From: Rugalucina vietnamica
Taxonomy: Eukaryota > Mollusca > Bivalvia > Lucinida > Lucinidae
Direction of reading: 5' to 3'
Assembly (NCBI GenBank): GCA_964017185.1
Contig: OZ024883.1
Span: 744,001 to 808,000 of the forward strand
Length of the DNA stretch: 64,000 nucleotides
Of this stretch, positions 1 to 11,047 are shown one piece after another (the stretch's first letter is position 1; every line of letters begins with the position of its first letter). The notes below the pieces were generated by a model, which had not been told where the DNA came from, ran no database searches, and saw only the letters and a program-made list of their open reading frames with translations. The position numbers and the translations under genes are program-made.

Positions 1-890
1 ACAGTTAAAACATAAGTGGGTATTTCAAGACTGGCTAGATTATAAATGCAAAATTAATCGATTGATTATTCGATTACTTTTGCAAATCAATTGTAATTGT
101 AATCGATTAGATTGTGGAAAAAATTATTTTTAATCTTAATCGTTAATCGTAGGATTGAAAGTAATTGTAATCGTTAGTGATTAACTTTGAAAGTAATCGA
201 TAACAGGTCTGGATATACCGTGGTACATTATTTTTCGTGGTACCCAGCTCTATTTACGCACCCCTTTTTCATTCAATTGCGTATCTGGAATTTTAATTGG
301 GTAAGTTCAATTCTATTACGCACTCTATTTTCAATCATTTGTGTAAAATGGAAAACAGTTTGGTAAAAATGATGTTCGAGGTGTACTTTCCTTATTTTCT
401 TCTACTTTTGCTTTTGCATAGCATAAAATAAAAGGGAAACATTGATTGGTTGAGAGAATTCACTAAAATCGCAGTCAACCAACGAAAAAACAGAAAAGAA
501 ATGGCTTCCAATCGATCAATTTGCGCATGTCCAATGACATTTTTGTTTAATGTAGACGGCATAAGCCGTTGTGCAGCGCACACCGATAAAAACCGGTACG
601 CAATTGATTTTTCCGGTATTGCGTATTGGCGATTTCTTTTGCATTTTCTTACGCTACCAGATCGTTATTAATTGCGTTTTTTTCATATTTTAATTGGGTA
701 ATTACGCAAATACGCAGCCTAATTAAGGTACTGGTACAATGTACACCTCCCAAGAATAATCAGAAATTGATTGATGCGAGTAACAAGAAAACAAAAAAAC
801 AAAACACTTAACAGTAATGTCAATTTTCATACCGAATTGAGAACAATCTTAGTTTCAATCTATGTGCTGACAATATATATAAGGTTAGGG
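1..890. other. No gene recognised; AT-rich inverted and direct repeats
   Basis: Positions 50-200 are dense in AATCGATT/TAATCG inverted motifs, likely the end of a mobile element. A TTTTAATTGGGTAA motif is directly repeated near 291 and 692, with ATTACGCA words around each. Reading frames here look accidental. Confidence 0.5.
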
Positions 891-1488
891 TATACGGTGT
901 AGTCCGGTAACATTGCGCACCTAAGGTATTTCAGGCCTGATCTGACGTGAAATATAAACGCTGACTAACATGACTTACCGTGAGACTTTTTAGTGATTCA
1001 ATAACTCTAATATCATAAGATAAAATGTTAGCAATTTCCATGAAATATAGAAATATCGTGATTGAAACATATGAACCCCCTGGAAAAAATTAGAGGGAAT
1101 TTGTCCCCTAACGTTGCGCACTTCCAAATCAAATGTATATTTTATAGCAACCTGCAGTTTATTCACAGGAGTTGCATTTCTGTCAACATATATGAAAGTC
1201 ATGTGACAAATTACAAACAAGAAGATAAAGAAAAAAATCACGCTGTCTATGATGGCACAAAAATGTCACCACACACTATTTCAAAATTAAAGAAAATCAC
1301 ATATTGGTGCTAAATTGTTCAATCAGAACGGAAGGAAAATCATTTTTGTCTTCAAATTAATCTTGTACACTCTTGTTGATGTAACAAATGAGAAAATAAC
1401 ACTGGTAGTCCAATATTGTTTGAAATCTGGTTTGCATTCCAGGTGCGCTATGTTGCGGGCCGCGCAATGTTAGGGGACTCGACTGTAT
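891..1488. mobile_element. MITE-like element with imperfect TIRs (TATAC...TAACATTGCGC)
   Basis: The left end TATACGGTGTAGTCCGGTAA is mirrored by the right end, whose reverse complement starts TATACAGTCGAGTCCCCTAA; both continue CATTGCGC. The body is about 600 bp with no coding region. A third internal copy of the CCTAACGTTGCGCAC motif lies at about 1106. The TA at each tip suggests a mariner-type target duplication. Confidence 0.6.
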
Positions 1489-1507
1489 ATATATAAATTT
1501 AAATTCA

Positions 1508-1706
1508 GTTTTACATCCCTTTCAAGATTATTTCAGCACCGTATGAGACGGGCCAATCTTTAGGTTGGGTAAAAACGCCAAGACCCCCGAGAAAAACCAC
1601 CTGGTACACGCGCAAGCAGAACTTGGCTTATCTCACATGTGGCCAGTTTGGGGCTCGAACCTACACCAGACACAGTGGTGAGATGATCCAGTGATTAAGA
1701 ATCAGC
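1508..1706 (-). mobile_element. tRNA-derived SINE, 5'/head part truncated
   Basis: On the minus strand it reads the same body as the SINEs at 30510-30760 and 33560-33830 (CAAGTTCTGCTTGCG, GGTGGTTTTTCTC). The tRNA-like head is partly kept (GGTTCGAGCC-like box B at about 1655). Confidence 0.65.
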
Positions 1707-1825
1707 ACTGTTAACTGCTAGGTTCAATCCCAGACTTCTCCAGTCTGTCAGTGAGACTATAAACTGACGTCCCGTCTCCATGTGAACGTAGCTGTTGGTG
1801 GGACGTTAACTTAAGCCCTAATTTA
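1707..1825 (+). mobile_element. Second SINE fragment
   Basis: A GGTTCAATCCCAG box-B-like motif is followed by a tail (GACGTCCCGTCTCCATGTGA ... GTGGGACGTTAA) related to the tail at about 13950-14015. Only a fragment remains, directly upstream of the profilin exon. Confidence 0.5.
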
Positions 1826-1841
1826 ATGTATTATTTTCTAG

Positions 1842-2019
1842 TTGGAGAATGACTCAGAAGCTGTAAAGAATATAATACAATGTTGTAAATCCAAAGACAC
1901 ATGTAAAGCTCCGATCAAGATTAAAGGTCAGAAACAGATGGTGTTACGAGCTGAGGAAGATGAATTAGTTGCGAAGAATGGAACACATTCAGCCCTAGTA
2001 GCCAAAGTATTAAAAACAT
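1842..2019 (+). CDS. Profilin internal exon
   Basis: 178 bp, acceptor AG at 1840-1841, donor GTAAGT from 2020. It codes 59 residues (LENDSEAVKN... to ...AKVLKT) plus the first base of a Cys codon, assuming phase 0 at the acceptor. It carries the central beta strands of the profilin fold. There is no ATG in this frame, consistent with an internal exon. Confidence 0.85.
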
Positions 2020-2859
2020 GTAAGTGACCAGATTAAGTAGTCTGTATCAAAGAACGGAACCTTCAGTTATAGTAGCCAAAGTATTAAAAACATGTAAGAG
2101 TATAGTTACCAGATTGAATACACTGTGGATTGGAATACATTCTGCCATAGTAGCCAAAATTATGAATGTTTAAAAGCTTGTTAGTACCGAGACAGATCAG
2201 CCGAAACTATAAAAAAACCAAGCAACTGTTCTGAACAAGTGAATTGCTTGTCAGGTGAAGGTGTCAGGGGCAGAGTTCCCAGGGGTCTATAGTTTGGTCT
2301 TTTTGCTACTAACAAGACAGTGGTACTAAAAACTGGTACATTGTACAATATTAGCCGTGTCGTGAGAAAAATGGTCTTCGAAGTTTCCAACCAGGTCAGA
2401 CACAAACCGACCTGTACAAGCACAGAAGCAGGCTAGAAACTTGAAATTTGGGATTTAAGAAGGAAAGAAATTTTACTATGTGCAGATCAGCTCAGTTACT
2501 GCGAAGTCGATCTGCGCCTTTGTTTTTGCCCAGGCAAAAATCAAGTTTTCTCATGGCGTGGCTCATATTTCTTTTGTACATATTGACAATGTTTGATGCT
2601 AAGGATTTCTTCTACAGCAAATTTATAATGGGAAAGTTTCATTTGAAAATTTGTGTACATACATTAATATTTAATATTTATGGCAATACATGTACCATGT
2701 ATGTAACTATGTTGCATAGGCATAAATTTATTTGCACTGTGTCAATGATTTCTGTTTCCAGGTGTTGTAATAGGGGTAGGGGGTGAAGGGAAAGATGCTA
2801 GAGCCATTAATGTTGCTATGTGTAAATTGAGTGATTATCTTAAAGATTGTGGATATTAA
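1842..2859 (+). CDS. Profilin gene, last two coding exons (5' part outside window)
   Basis: Profilin binds actin monomers and poly-proline ligands in the cytoplasm. Two exons join in frame: 1842-2019 and 2762-2859, ending in TAA at 2857-2859. The first has a pyrimidine-rich acceptor (TTATTTTCTAG) and a GTAAGT donor; the second has a CCAG acceptor. The intron splits a Cys codon (T|GT). The joined peptide of about 92 residues shows the profilin C-terminal half: an IKGQKQMVLRAEEDE stretch where family members read GxxYxxLxxxD, then VVIGVGG, then the terminal helix KLSDYLKDCGY-stop, close to the fly profilin ending. Family length is about 125-140 residues, so one N-terminal exon is missing to the left. 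A Gln replaces the usual aromatic residue before the VLRA strand. The 5' splice-site end of the first exon is tandemly repeated downstream (separate entry). No polyadenylation signal is evident close behind the stop. Confidence 0.85.
1999..2172 (+). repeat. Tandem echo of the profilin exon 3' end and its 5' splice site
   Basis: The exon end TAGTAGCCAAAGTATTAAAA plus ACATGTAAG at 1998-2023 recurs about 75 bp further on (2073-2098) with its GTAAG, and again, decayed, near 2148-2172. The flanking ACCAGATT sequence is repeated with it. So a unit spanning the exon-intron junction has been duplicated in tandem on the 3' side of the working exon, giving a spare donor at about 2095. Confidence 0.8.
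2352..2565 (-). mobile_element. Family A palindromic MITE, copy 1
   Basis: Ends (A)GCCGTGTCGTGAGAAAA and TTTTCTCATGGCGTGGCTC form terminal inverted repeats. The inner palindrome (CAGATCAGCT...AGTCGATCTGCG) has decayed. It lies in the last profilin intron. Confidence 0.8.
2762..2859 (+). CDS. Profilin terminal exon
   Basis: Acceptor TTTCCAG ends at 2761. The exon completes the split Cys codon, continues VVIGVGGEGKDARAINVAMC and ends YLKDCGY-TAA. The last helix and the C-terminal Gly-Tyr are typical of invertebrate profilins. Confidence 0.85.
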
Positions 2860-3178
2860 CACTAGTCTAGGTAGGTTCAGTCAGTAAAACTCAGGGGTTA
2901 TTTTGGCTCCAAAATACCATGAGAGTAAATAGCTCTTTCAACCGAAATTGGCGAGATTTTCCTATCATTTAGCTAATTTCAATGAAATTTTTGGCAAAAT
3001 AATGAGCAAATCTCTCACAATCTCCCCCCAAAGTAATCCCTGAAACTCTGTGTTAGCTACTAATACAACATTCTTGATTCCCTAAAAAGGTGATGGCATT
3101 TGAGAATGTTCAGTTTACATTCGACAATTGTTCAGGAGCCTATAATCTTCTAGTGAGAGATTATAGGCTTCTGTTTTT
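2860..3178. other. Profilin 3' flank, nothing recognised
   Basis: No repeat or coding signal recognised. A short hairpin (AGCCTATAATCTTCTAG...ATTATAGGCTTCT) at 3137-3173 abuts the pearl-like element. Confidence 0.4.
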
Positions 3179-6100
3179 AGCTCACCTGAGCCGAAGGCTC
3201 ATAGGTGAGCTTATAGTATACCCATGCTCCGGCGTCCGTCCGTCCGTCCGTCCATCCGTCGTCGTCCACAATTTCAAAGATCTTCTTCTCTGAAACCGCT
3301 GGGCCGATTGTTCTCATATTACACATACACCATCTACAGGTAGGGGGAAAGAATAATTGTGTTTTTTGTTTTGATCGGATAAGGACTCTGGTTGCTATGG
3401 CAACTTATGCTTCCCATAGACTTATAATGGAAAAAAGTGAAAATTGCCAGTTTTTGCTGTCTTGTTGGAGATATTTGAATTTTGTTTTTGCAGAAATGTT
3501 TATTGAGTAGTCCTCTACGTTTCATGTGACTTTTGTCCTAATCCTTCATTTTGATTGGTTGCAGGGGCCCAATTTAGGGCAAAATTTCGAAAAACATTCA
3601 AAAATCTTCTTCTCAGAAACTGTCAAGGGGATGAAGCCTGTACTTTGTATACATGTTCCTGACAGTGGCCTCTACATAATTTGTGTTTTTTATTCCAGGC
3701 GGATAAGAACTCTGGTTGCTATGGCAACTTAAAGTTTCCATAGACTTATAATGGGAAAAGTGGAAATGGGCTATTTTTCCGCTAAAATTGCAGACATTTG
3801 AATTTTGTTTTTGCAGAAATGTTTATTGTGTAGTGTTTGACGTTTCTTGCGAGTTTTGTTCTAATCCTTTATTTTGATTGGTTGCTGGGGCCCCATGAAG
3901 GGCAAAATTTTGAAACCAGAGGACCAATGGTCCTGTAAACGCTCACCTGAGACGTGAGATATATACCAATAAATTTGTTTGACTAGAATGGTAATATACA
4001 TGTATATAACCCCAGAGCAACCTCTGGAGGCAATTTCTTTTTTAAATCATAAAGATTCAGTCCATTTGCCAATTTACTGCAAGTTTTGCCCTAACAATTT
4101 TCCCCATTCAAATGCGTGGGCAACCTAAGTTGACCTTGCTGTAAAAAAGGTCAAGGTCATCCAAGGGTCATGATTTATACAAACTTTGTAGAGCTCCATT
4201 GCCTGATGCTTCATGCCAAGTTTCAAAATCATAGGCCTTCTGGTTCTGGAGAAGAAAATTTTAAAGGTTTTTACTATTTATAGCCATGGCAGCCATCTTG
4301 GTCATGTGACCTTGACCATTTATACAAACTTTCATTCACTCTTCCTAAGAATGCTCCACAAAAAGTTTGGCTTTGATTGGCCAAGCAGTTTCAGAGAAGA
4401 TGTTTGAATATTATGGTCATACACATGTATATAGCCCCAGGGCAGGGGCAGACAACCCTCTGGGTCCAAAATATTTTCATAAATATGAATATTCTGTCCA
4501 TTTGCTCATTCCTAGCAAGTTTTCTGCCATTAAATGACATTTTTCTATTTTTTCCCATTCAAATGCATCGGCGGCCTAAGTTGACCTTGCCGTAAAAAGG
4601 TCAAGGTCATCCCAGTGTCATGATTTATACAAACTTTGTAGAGCTCCATTGCCTGATGCTTCATGCCAAGTTTCAAAATCATAGGCCTTATGGTTCTGGA
4701 GAAGAAGATTTTTAAAGGTTTTTGCTATTTATAGCCATGGCGGCCATCTTGGTCATGTGACCTTGACCATTTATACAAACTTTCATTCACTCTTCCTAAG
4801 AATGCTCCACATAAAGTTTGGCTTTGATTGACCAAGCGGTTTCAGAGAAGAAGATGTTTGAATATTATGGTCATACACATGTATATAGCACTGGAGCAGG
4901 GGCAGACAACCCTCTGGGCCCAAAATATTTTCATAAACATGAATATTCTGTCCATTTGCTCATTCCTAGCAAGTTTTCTGCCATTAAATGACATTTTTCT
5001 ATTTTTTCCCATTCAAATGCATGGGCGGCCTAAGTTGACCTTGCCGTAAAACAGGTCAAGGTCATCCCAGGGTCATGATTTATACAAACTTTGTAGAGCT
5101 CCATTGCCTGATGCTTCATGCCAAGTTTCAAAATCATAGGCCTTATGGTTCTGGAGAAGAAGATTTTTAAAGGTTTTTGCTATTTATAGCCATGGCGGCC
5201 ATCTTGGTCATGTGACCTTGACCATTTATACAAACTTTCATTCACTCTTCCTAAGAATGCTCCACAAAAAGTTTGGCTTTGATTGGCCAAGCGGTTTCAG
5301 AGAAGAAGATGTTTGAATATTATGGTCATACACATGGATATAGCACCGGGGCAGGGGCAGACAACCCTCTGGGCCCAAAATATTTTCATAAACATGAATA
5401 TGCTGTCCATTTGCTCATTCCTAGCAAGTTTTCTGCCATTCAATGACATTTTTCTATTTTTTCCCATTCAAATGCATGGGCGGCCAAAGTTGACCTTGCC
5501 GTAAAACAGGTCAAGGTCATCCCAGGGTCATGATTTATACAAACTTTGTAGAGCTCAATTGCCTGATGCTTCATGCCAAGTTTCAAAAACATAGGCCTTC
5601 TGGTTCTGGAGAAGAAGATTTTTAAAGGTTTTAGCTATTTATAGCCATGGCGGCCATCTTGGTCATGTGACCTGGACCATTTATACAAACTTTCGTTCCC
5701 CCTTCCTAAGGATGCTCCACGTGAAGTTTGGCTTCGATTGGCCTTGTGGTTTCAGAGGAGAAGATCTTTGAAATTGTGAACGACGGACGACGGACGACGA
5801 CGGACGACGACGGACGCCGGAGCATGGGTATACTATAAGCTCACCTGTGAGCCTTCGGCTCAGGTGAGCTAAAAAAACATTCAAAAATCTTCTCCTCAGA
5901 AACTGTCAAGTGGATGAATCCTGTACTTTGTATACATGTTCCTGACAGTAGCCTCTACATAATTTGTGTTTTTTATTCCAGTTGGATAAGAACTCTGGCT
6001 GCTATGGTAACTTTAAGTTTCCATAGACTTATAATGGGAAAAGTGGAAATTAGCTATTTTTTGAAAACTATTGCAGCCTGGGATCTGAAAAGTGGTAGAT

Positions 6101-6802
6101 GCAAACAACTAATGGATTAGATGAAGGTATATGATTAATTTAGGTCAAGGTCATCTCTTGACCTTGGCCAGTCTGTCGTCCATACACACTTTTCGAAGAT
6201 TTTTTTCTCTGAAACCACTTGGCCAATCAAAGCCAAATTATATATGAAGCATCTGTAGGAAGTGGGAACCAATGTGTATATAAGTAATCCAGGTCACATG
6301 ACCAAGATGGCCGCCATGCCCATATATGGTAAAAACCCTTAAAATATCTTCTCCAGAACCGGTGAACCGATTTCAACGAAACTTTGCATGAAGTATGGAT
6401 GACTCAAGTACTACAATGTATATATAAATCATGACCCTGTGGTGACCTTGACCTATTTTATGGCAAGGTCAACATAGGTCGTCAATGCATTTGAATGGGG
6501 AAAACTTTTAAAATGTCATTTTAAGTGAAAGTCTTGTAGGAAATGGGCAGTAGGACTGAATTTTAATGATTCTGAAAAAAAATGGACCCCAGGGGCTCAT
6601 CTGCTTTTAAAATGTTATTTGAAGGGGAAAATCAGCAGGAAATTGGCAAATGGACAGAATATTGATTATTCTGAAAATAGAAAATGGCCCAAGGGCTTCA
6701 TCTGCCCCTGCACTGGGGTTAAAAACCATAATATTCAAATATGTTTATTGGTATAAGAAGCAGACCTCAGGTGAGCGTTTACAGGACCATTGGTCCTCTG
6801 GT
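3179..6802 (+). mobile_element. Pearl/Helentron-like non-autonomous element E1 (interrupted)
   Basis: 5' tip AGCTCACCTGAGCCGAAGGC forms a hairpin and is followed by a (CGTC)n microsatellite, about 300-bp and then about 450-bp tandem core repeats. The 3' end is CTCAGGTGAGCG (reverse complement of the tip) plus a separate hairpin AGGACCATTGGTCCT. This order of tip, microsatellite, core repeats, subterminal inverted repeat and 3' hairpin is that of bivalve pearl elements and Helentron-associated repeats. It sits between T residues (TTT|AGCTC...CTGG|TT). No protein is coded. A second element of the family (3915-5870) is nested inside. Confidence 0.85.
3915..5870 (-). mobile_element. Pearl-like element E2 nested in E1
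   Basis: It is the same family in opposite orientation: CCAGAGGACCAATGGTCCTG at the left, four core repeats of about 450 bp, a (CGACGGA)n microsatellite, and the tip hairpin ending GGCTCAGGTGAGCT. The host sequence GGGCAAAATTTTGA|AAAAACATTCAAA is rejoined if it is removed, so E2 inserted into an A-tract of E1. Each core unit contains AGGTCAAGGTCAT. Confidence 0.88.
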
Positions 6803-7285
6803 TGTATATCAGATAGGTTGTTAGTCATTGCAGCTAATGTGATCTGAGCTAGAACAGACAAAGTACTTGTAGCTTGATCAGTAGTGTATGACTGGAATGA
6901 AGCAGACCTAAGACTGATACTGGGGTGTGGCACATTTTTTTCATTGCTGGACCTCAAATGGTCATTTTGTGCTATATCTTTTATTCTCTTACTGTATATA
7001 TTTTATTGTGGTTATAATGCTAATTGGATAGCTCACAAGGAAATTGGCTTGGGCACTAATGAAGTGACATTCAGGGTATATAAAGTCATATAGGATTGTA
7101 CTTTTGATGAAGAAATAAAAACAAGGATGCTTAGCGAACATCCGAGTATGCTAAGTCAGTATCAAAGAAAGCTTTGCCATCTGGAGAGAAAAAACATACA
7201 TATACATGCAGCTGAATTTTGATGAAAACATGCTTAGTTCTGAAAATAAAAAGCCTTCATTGACAATAACAATCCTATCATATGT
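6803..7285. other. Intergenic, nothing recognised
   Basis: AT-rich sequence without family repeats or coding signature. Confidence 0.4.
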
Positions 7286-7467
7286 TTATGTGTTTCAGGT
7301 TTATTTAATGATGAAACAAGGGAACAAGTTATTTTCTCTGCCAGACTATGCATACTTCAAGCGTCTCTTTGTGCCTGCTGTTTTCTGCTGTGAAGCCGCT
7401 TCAGCTGCCAGTTTTTACATGAACACGCATATGGATCATACTGAAACTTTTGTGTCTGTAAACCTAA
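7286..7467 (+). CDS. Possible isolated exon, gene unknown
   Basis: After a good acceptor (TTTATGTGTTTCAG, ending at 7298) there is a frame without stops reading VYLMMKQGNKLFSLPDYAYF then KRLFVPAVFCCEAASAASFY, up to a weak donor (GTAAAC, about 7457). Another frame reads LFNDETREQVIFSARLCILQ and stops. GC content is higher than the surroundings. I do not recognise either peptide. It may be a decayed exon or chance; no partner exon was found. Confidence 0.25.
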
Positions 7468-7472
7468 TATTT

Positions 7473-7707
7473 GAGCCACCTCGTGGGAAAACCAACAATG
7501 TGGTTTCCGACCAGGTCCGACATAAACTGACCTGTACAGTCACAGAAAAGAGCTAGAATCTTGAAACTTCGGATTTAAGAAGAAGAGGAATTGTACTATC
7601 CGAGTAGCGAAAACAAAGGCGCTGATCAGCTTCGCGGTTACTGCGAAGCTGATCTGCGTCTTTGTTTTCGCCTAGGCAGATTGTTGGTTTTCCCATGTGG
7701 CGGCGCA
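7473..7707 (-). mobile_element. Family A palindromic MITE, copy 2
   Basis: Starts GAGCCACCTCGTGGGAAAAC and ends with GTTTTCCCATGTGGCGGC. The central palindrome GCGAAAACAAAGGCGCTGAT ... ATCTGCGTCTTTGTTTTCGC is almost intact. Confidence 0.9.
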
Positions 7708-7980
7708 TTTTTTGATGAAAAATTTGGTTGTGTTCGGCTGTTCGCTGCTAAAGACTTTAGTTAATTTAATTGAATACAGTTAAAAACTGCCTCATTGAAA
7801 AGTTCTTAAATGTGCAGATTCAACAATCCATCGTGTGTGCAAGAAAAAAATTGCTGAAAGCTATTTGTTTCTCTTGAAAATTGTCATATTTACAGGCATA
7901 AAAATTGCAGTACCGGTATTTCGCTCTAGCTGCCCAATTTGTTTCTACCCCATTTCATAAGTATTCATTGATTGATTATT

Positions 7981-10388
7981 AGCTCGACTGCACGAAGTGC
8001 ATAGAGCTATTGCAGTCACCCCGGTCGTCCACTTTCCCGTTCCCGTTCCCGTGCGCGTGCGCGTGCGCGTCACACTTGCGTTAAAGTTTTCTAGAAGTCC
8101 ATATCTTGAGAACCACTCATCAGAAAGCATTCATACTTGGACCATAGATACCCTGTAGGGTTAGCTTTCATTCCATGGCACCGGGCCCCTGGGTCCAGGC
8201 CAGGGGGTGGGGCTGGAGGTTAAAATCTAGAACACCTTCAAAAATGGCAATTCTTGTGTTAAAGTTTTCTAGAAGTCCATATCTTGACAACCACTCATCA
8301 GAAAGCATTGATACTTGGGCCATTGACACCCTGTAGGGTCGGCTTTCATTCCATGGCATCAGATCTCTGGGTCCATGCCAGGGGGTGGGGCTAGAGGTTA
8401 AAATCTAGAACACCATTAATAATAATGGCTTTTCTGTGATATAGTATTCTAGAAGTCTATATCTTGAAAACTTTTTATCAGAAGGCTTTCATACTCGGAC
8501 CATAGGTACCCTGTAGGGTTGAGTTTCATTTCATGGCATCGGATCTCTGGGTTCATGCCTGGGGGTGGGGCTGGAGGTTAAAAACTAGAACACTGTAAAA
8601 AATAGATGTACTGCTGTGTAACTTTAACAAGGAGTCCATATCTTGACAACAACTTATCATAAAGCATTCATACTTCATACACTTTAGGTTCCATGACGTC
8701 GGACCTCTGGGTCGGAGTCAGGGGGGCGGGGCTAGAGGTCAAAATCTAGAACTCCCCAATTTTTTTTCTTTTTATTTCTTAATAGAAACAACTTAGGAAG
8801 ATGGTTGGTCATTCATCTTTTGACTTTGTGACACTGACTTGTGTGTCATGACGGTAAGGGTCGGTTGACCTACTTTCCATGGTTCAGTGATTTTGCCTTA
8901 TATCTTGACACTCAATTAGTATATTTTCTTACTTCTTACAGATTATGAGTGAGTACGACCAGGCCTTTGACCCCAATATACTTATAGGTCACTGTGACCT
9001 AATTTCACGGTTCAGTGATTTTGCCTTATATCTTGACACTCTAGTATATTTTCATACTTTTTTCAGATTATGAGTGAGTATGACCAGACCTTTGACCCAA
9101 ATATACTTATAGGTCACTGTGACCTAATTTCATGGTTCAGTGATTTTGCCTTATTTCTTGACACTCAATTAGTATATTTTCATACTTTTTTCAGATTATG
9201 AGTGAGTATGACCAGACCTTTGACCCCAATATACTTATAGGTCACTGTGACCTAATTTCACGGTTCAGTGATTTTGCCTGATATCTCAGTACCCAAATGG
9301 TTTATGAACAAACTTCTTTCAAAGTATGTTTGCATATGACAAGACCTTTGACCCTGAAGTAGTCCTAGGTCACTGTGACCTAATTTCACGGTTCAGTGAT
9401 TTTGCCTTATATCTTGACACTCAATTAGTATATTTTCATACTTTTTTTAGATTATGAGTGAGTATGACCAGACCTTTGACCCCAATATACTTATAGGTCA
9501 CTGTGACCTAATTTCACGGTTCAGTGACTTTGCCTTATATCTCGGCACTCAAGTGGTTTATGAACAAACTTCTTTCACACTATATTTGCGTATGACAAGA
9601 CCTTTGACCCTAAAGTAGTCCTAGGTCAATATGACCTAATTTCACGGTTCAGTGATTTTGCCTTATATCTCGACACTCAGTTGGTATTTTTTCATACTTC
9701 TTTCTGATTATGAATGAGTATGACCAGGCCTTTAACCCAAGCATACTTATAGGTCACTATGACCTAATTTCATGGTTCAGTGATTTTGCTTTATATCTCA
9801 ACACTGAATGGGTATATGATCATATTTCTTTCACATTATGAGTAAGTATCACTAGACCTTTGACCCTGAAATACTTATAGGTCAGTGTGACCTTATTTCA
9901 CGGTTCAGTGATTTTGCCTTATATCTCGACACTCAGTTGGTATTTTTTCATACTTCTTTCTGATTATGAATGAGTATGACCAGACCTTTAACCCAAGCAT
10001 ACTTATAGGTCACTATGACCTAATTTCATGGTTCAGTGATTTTGCTTTATATCTCAACACTGAATGGGTATATGATCATATTTCTTTCACATTATGAGTA
10101 AGTATCACTAGACCTTTGACCCAGAAATACTTATAGGTCAGTGTGACCTTATTTCATGGTTCAGTGATTTTGCCTTGTGTCTTGGCACTCAGTTGGTATA
10201 TGAACACACTATAACTATAACTATAAATCTTAGGTAGTTATAGTTAACTTTGATGGTTCAGTGATTTTGCCTTATTGCATCAAGGCAAAAAGATGTATGA
10301 GCATAATGCTTTGGGTTACTGGTCTGGTTTGGCCTTATGTTTGACAAAGATCAGAAGCAGTCGAGCACGCTGTCCTGCGACAGCTCTT
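7981..10388 (+). mobile_element. Pearl/Helentron-like element G with two kinds of core repeat
   Basis: 5' tip AGCTCGACTGCACGAAGTGC forms a hairpin; a CCGTTCCCGTGCGCG-type microsatellite follows at 8030-8070. Then come four units of about 180 bp (8085-8760; TAGAAGTCCATATCTTGA ... GGGGTGGGGCTGGAGGTT) and about ten units of about 128 bp (8986-10260). The 3' end carries GCAGTCGAGC, the reverse complement of the tip, then hairpin GCTGTC-CTGC-GACAGC (10369-10384). The plan is the same as element E with a different tip, so both look like members of one structural class. Noncoding. Confidence 0.85.
8986..10149 (+). repeat. 128-bp tandem array with palindromic ERE-like sites
   Basis: Ten sites of form AGGTCAnnnTGACCT occur at 8986, 9111, 9239, 9367, 9495, 9623, 9751, 9879, 10007 and 10135. 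The first five are AGGTCACTGTGACCT, a perfect inverted repeat of the nuclear-receptor half-site with 3-bp spacing. The next five have one or two changes in the spacer or final base, and all keep AGGTCA and TGACC. TTTGACCC half-sites occur upstream of most. Regulatory function is not shown. Confidence 0.9.
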
Positions 10389-10545
10389 ATTTAATTTATG
10401 GGTACTTATAATGTTAACAGTAGAACAGCCTGATCTGAGTTTATGTATGAGCCATGTCATGTGAGAATGTCAAGTCATCTTCTATGCTTGTATAGCATGA
10501 TTTGAATTGGATTTAGTGGTTGACCATAAAACATCTTTCTCAAGT

Positions 10546-10780
10546 GAGCCGCATCATGAGAAAACGGGATTATTGCCTATGCGAAAACAAAGGCGCAGAT
10601 CAGCTTCGCGGTAACCGCGAAGCTTATCAGCGCCTTTGTTTTCGCTACACGGATAGTACACTTCCTCTTCTTCTTAAATCTGAAATTTCAAGCTTCTAGC
10701 TCTTTTCTGAGCTTGTACAGGCCAGTTTGTGTCGGACCTGGTCGGAAATCCCGAAGACCGGTTTTCTCGCGTCGAGGCTC
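10546..10780 (+). mobile_element. Family A palindromic MITE, copy 3 (best preserved)
   Basis: 235 bp, GAGCCGCATCATGAGAAAAC to GTTTTCTCGCGTCGAGGCTC. The inner palindrome AAAGGCGCAGATCAGCTTCG / CGAAGCTTATCAGCGCCTTT is near perfect. Flanks show AAGT on both sides (4-bp target duplication). Confidence 0.93.
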
Positions 10781-11047
10781 AAGTAACAATGTAGAATCCT
10801 AGAATGATGTAGTCCTACTTAAATGAAGCAAACAAATCATCAAACTATACAAGCACAGAGGAAGACTGCACTTTTGGATGAGATACAAGACGGACATATA
10901 TTTGAATTTTGACATATATTTGAATTATCATGAACCCTATTCTAAAACTTGCTAATATTTGTTATGATGAGCTGCCAATCATGTTTGTTTGAGATTGAAG
11001 CCAGAAGAAATGATAGGATTAAGCATGATTAAGGGTTGTTTGAAATA

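Noticed and set aside
8986..10149. A proven hormone-response enhancer
   Set aside because: Only the motif is visible. It lies in a transposon far from both recognised genes; kept as a finding, not as a regulatory feature.
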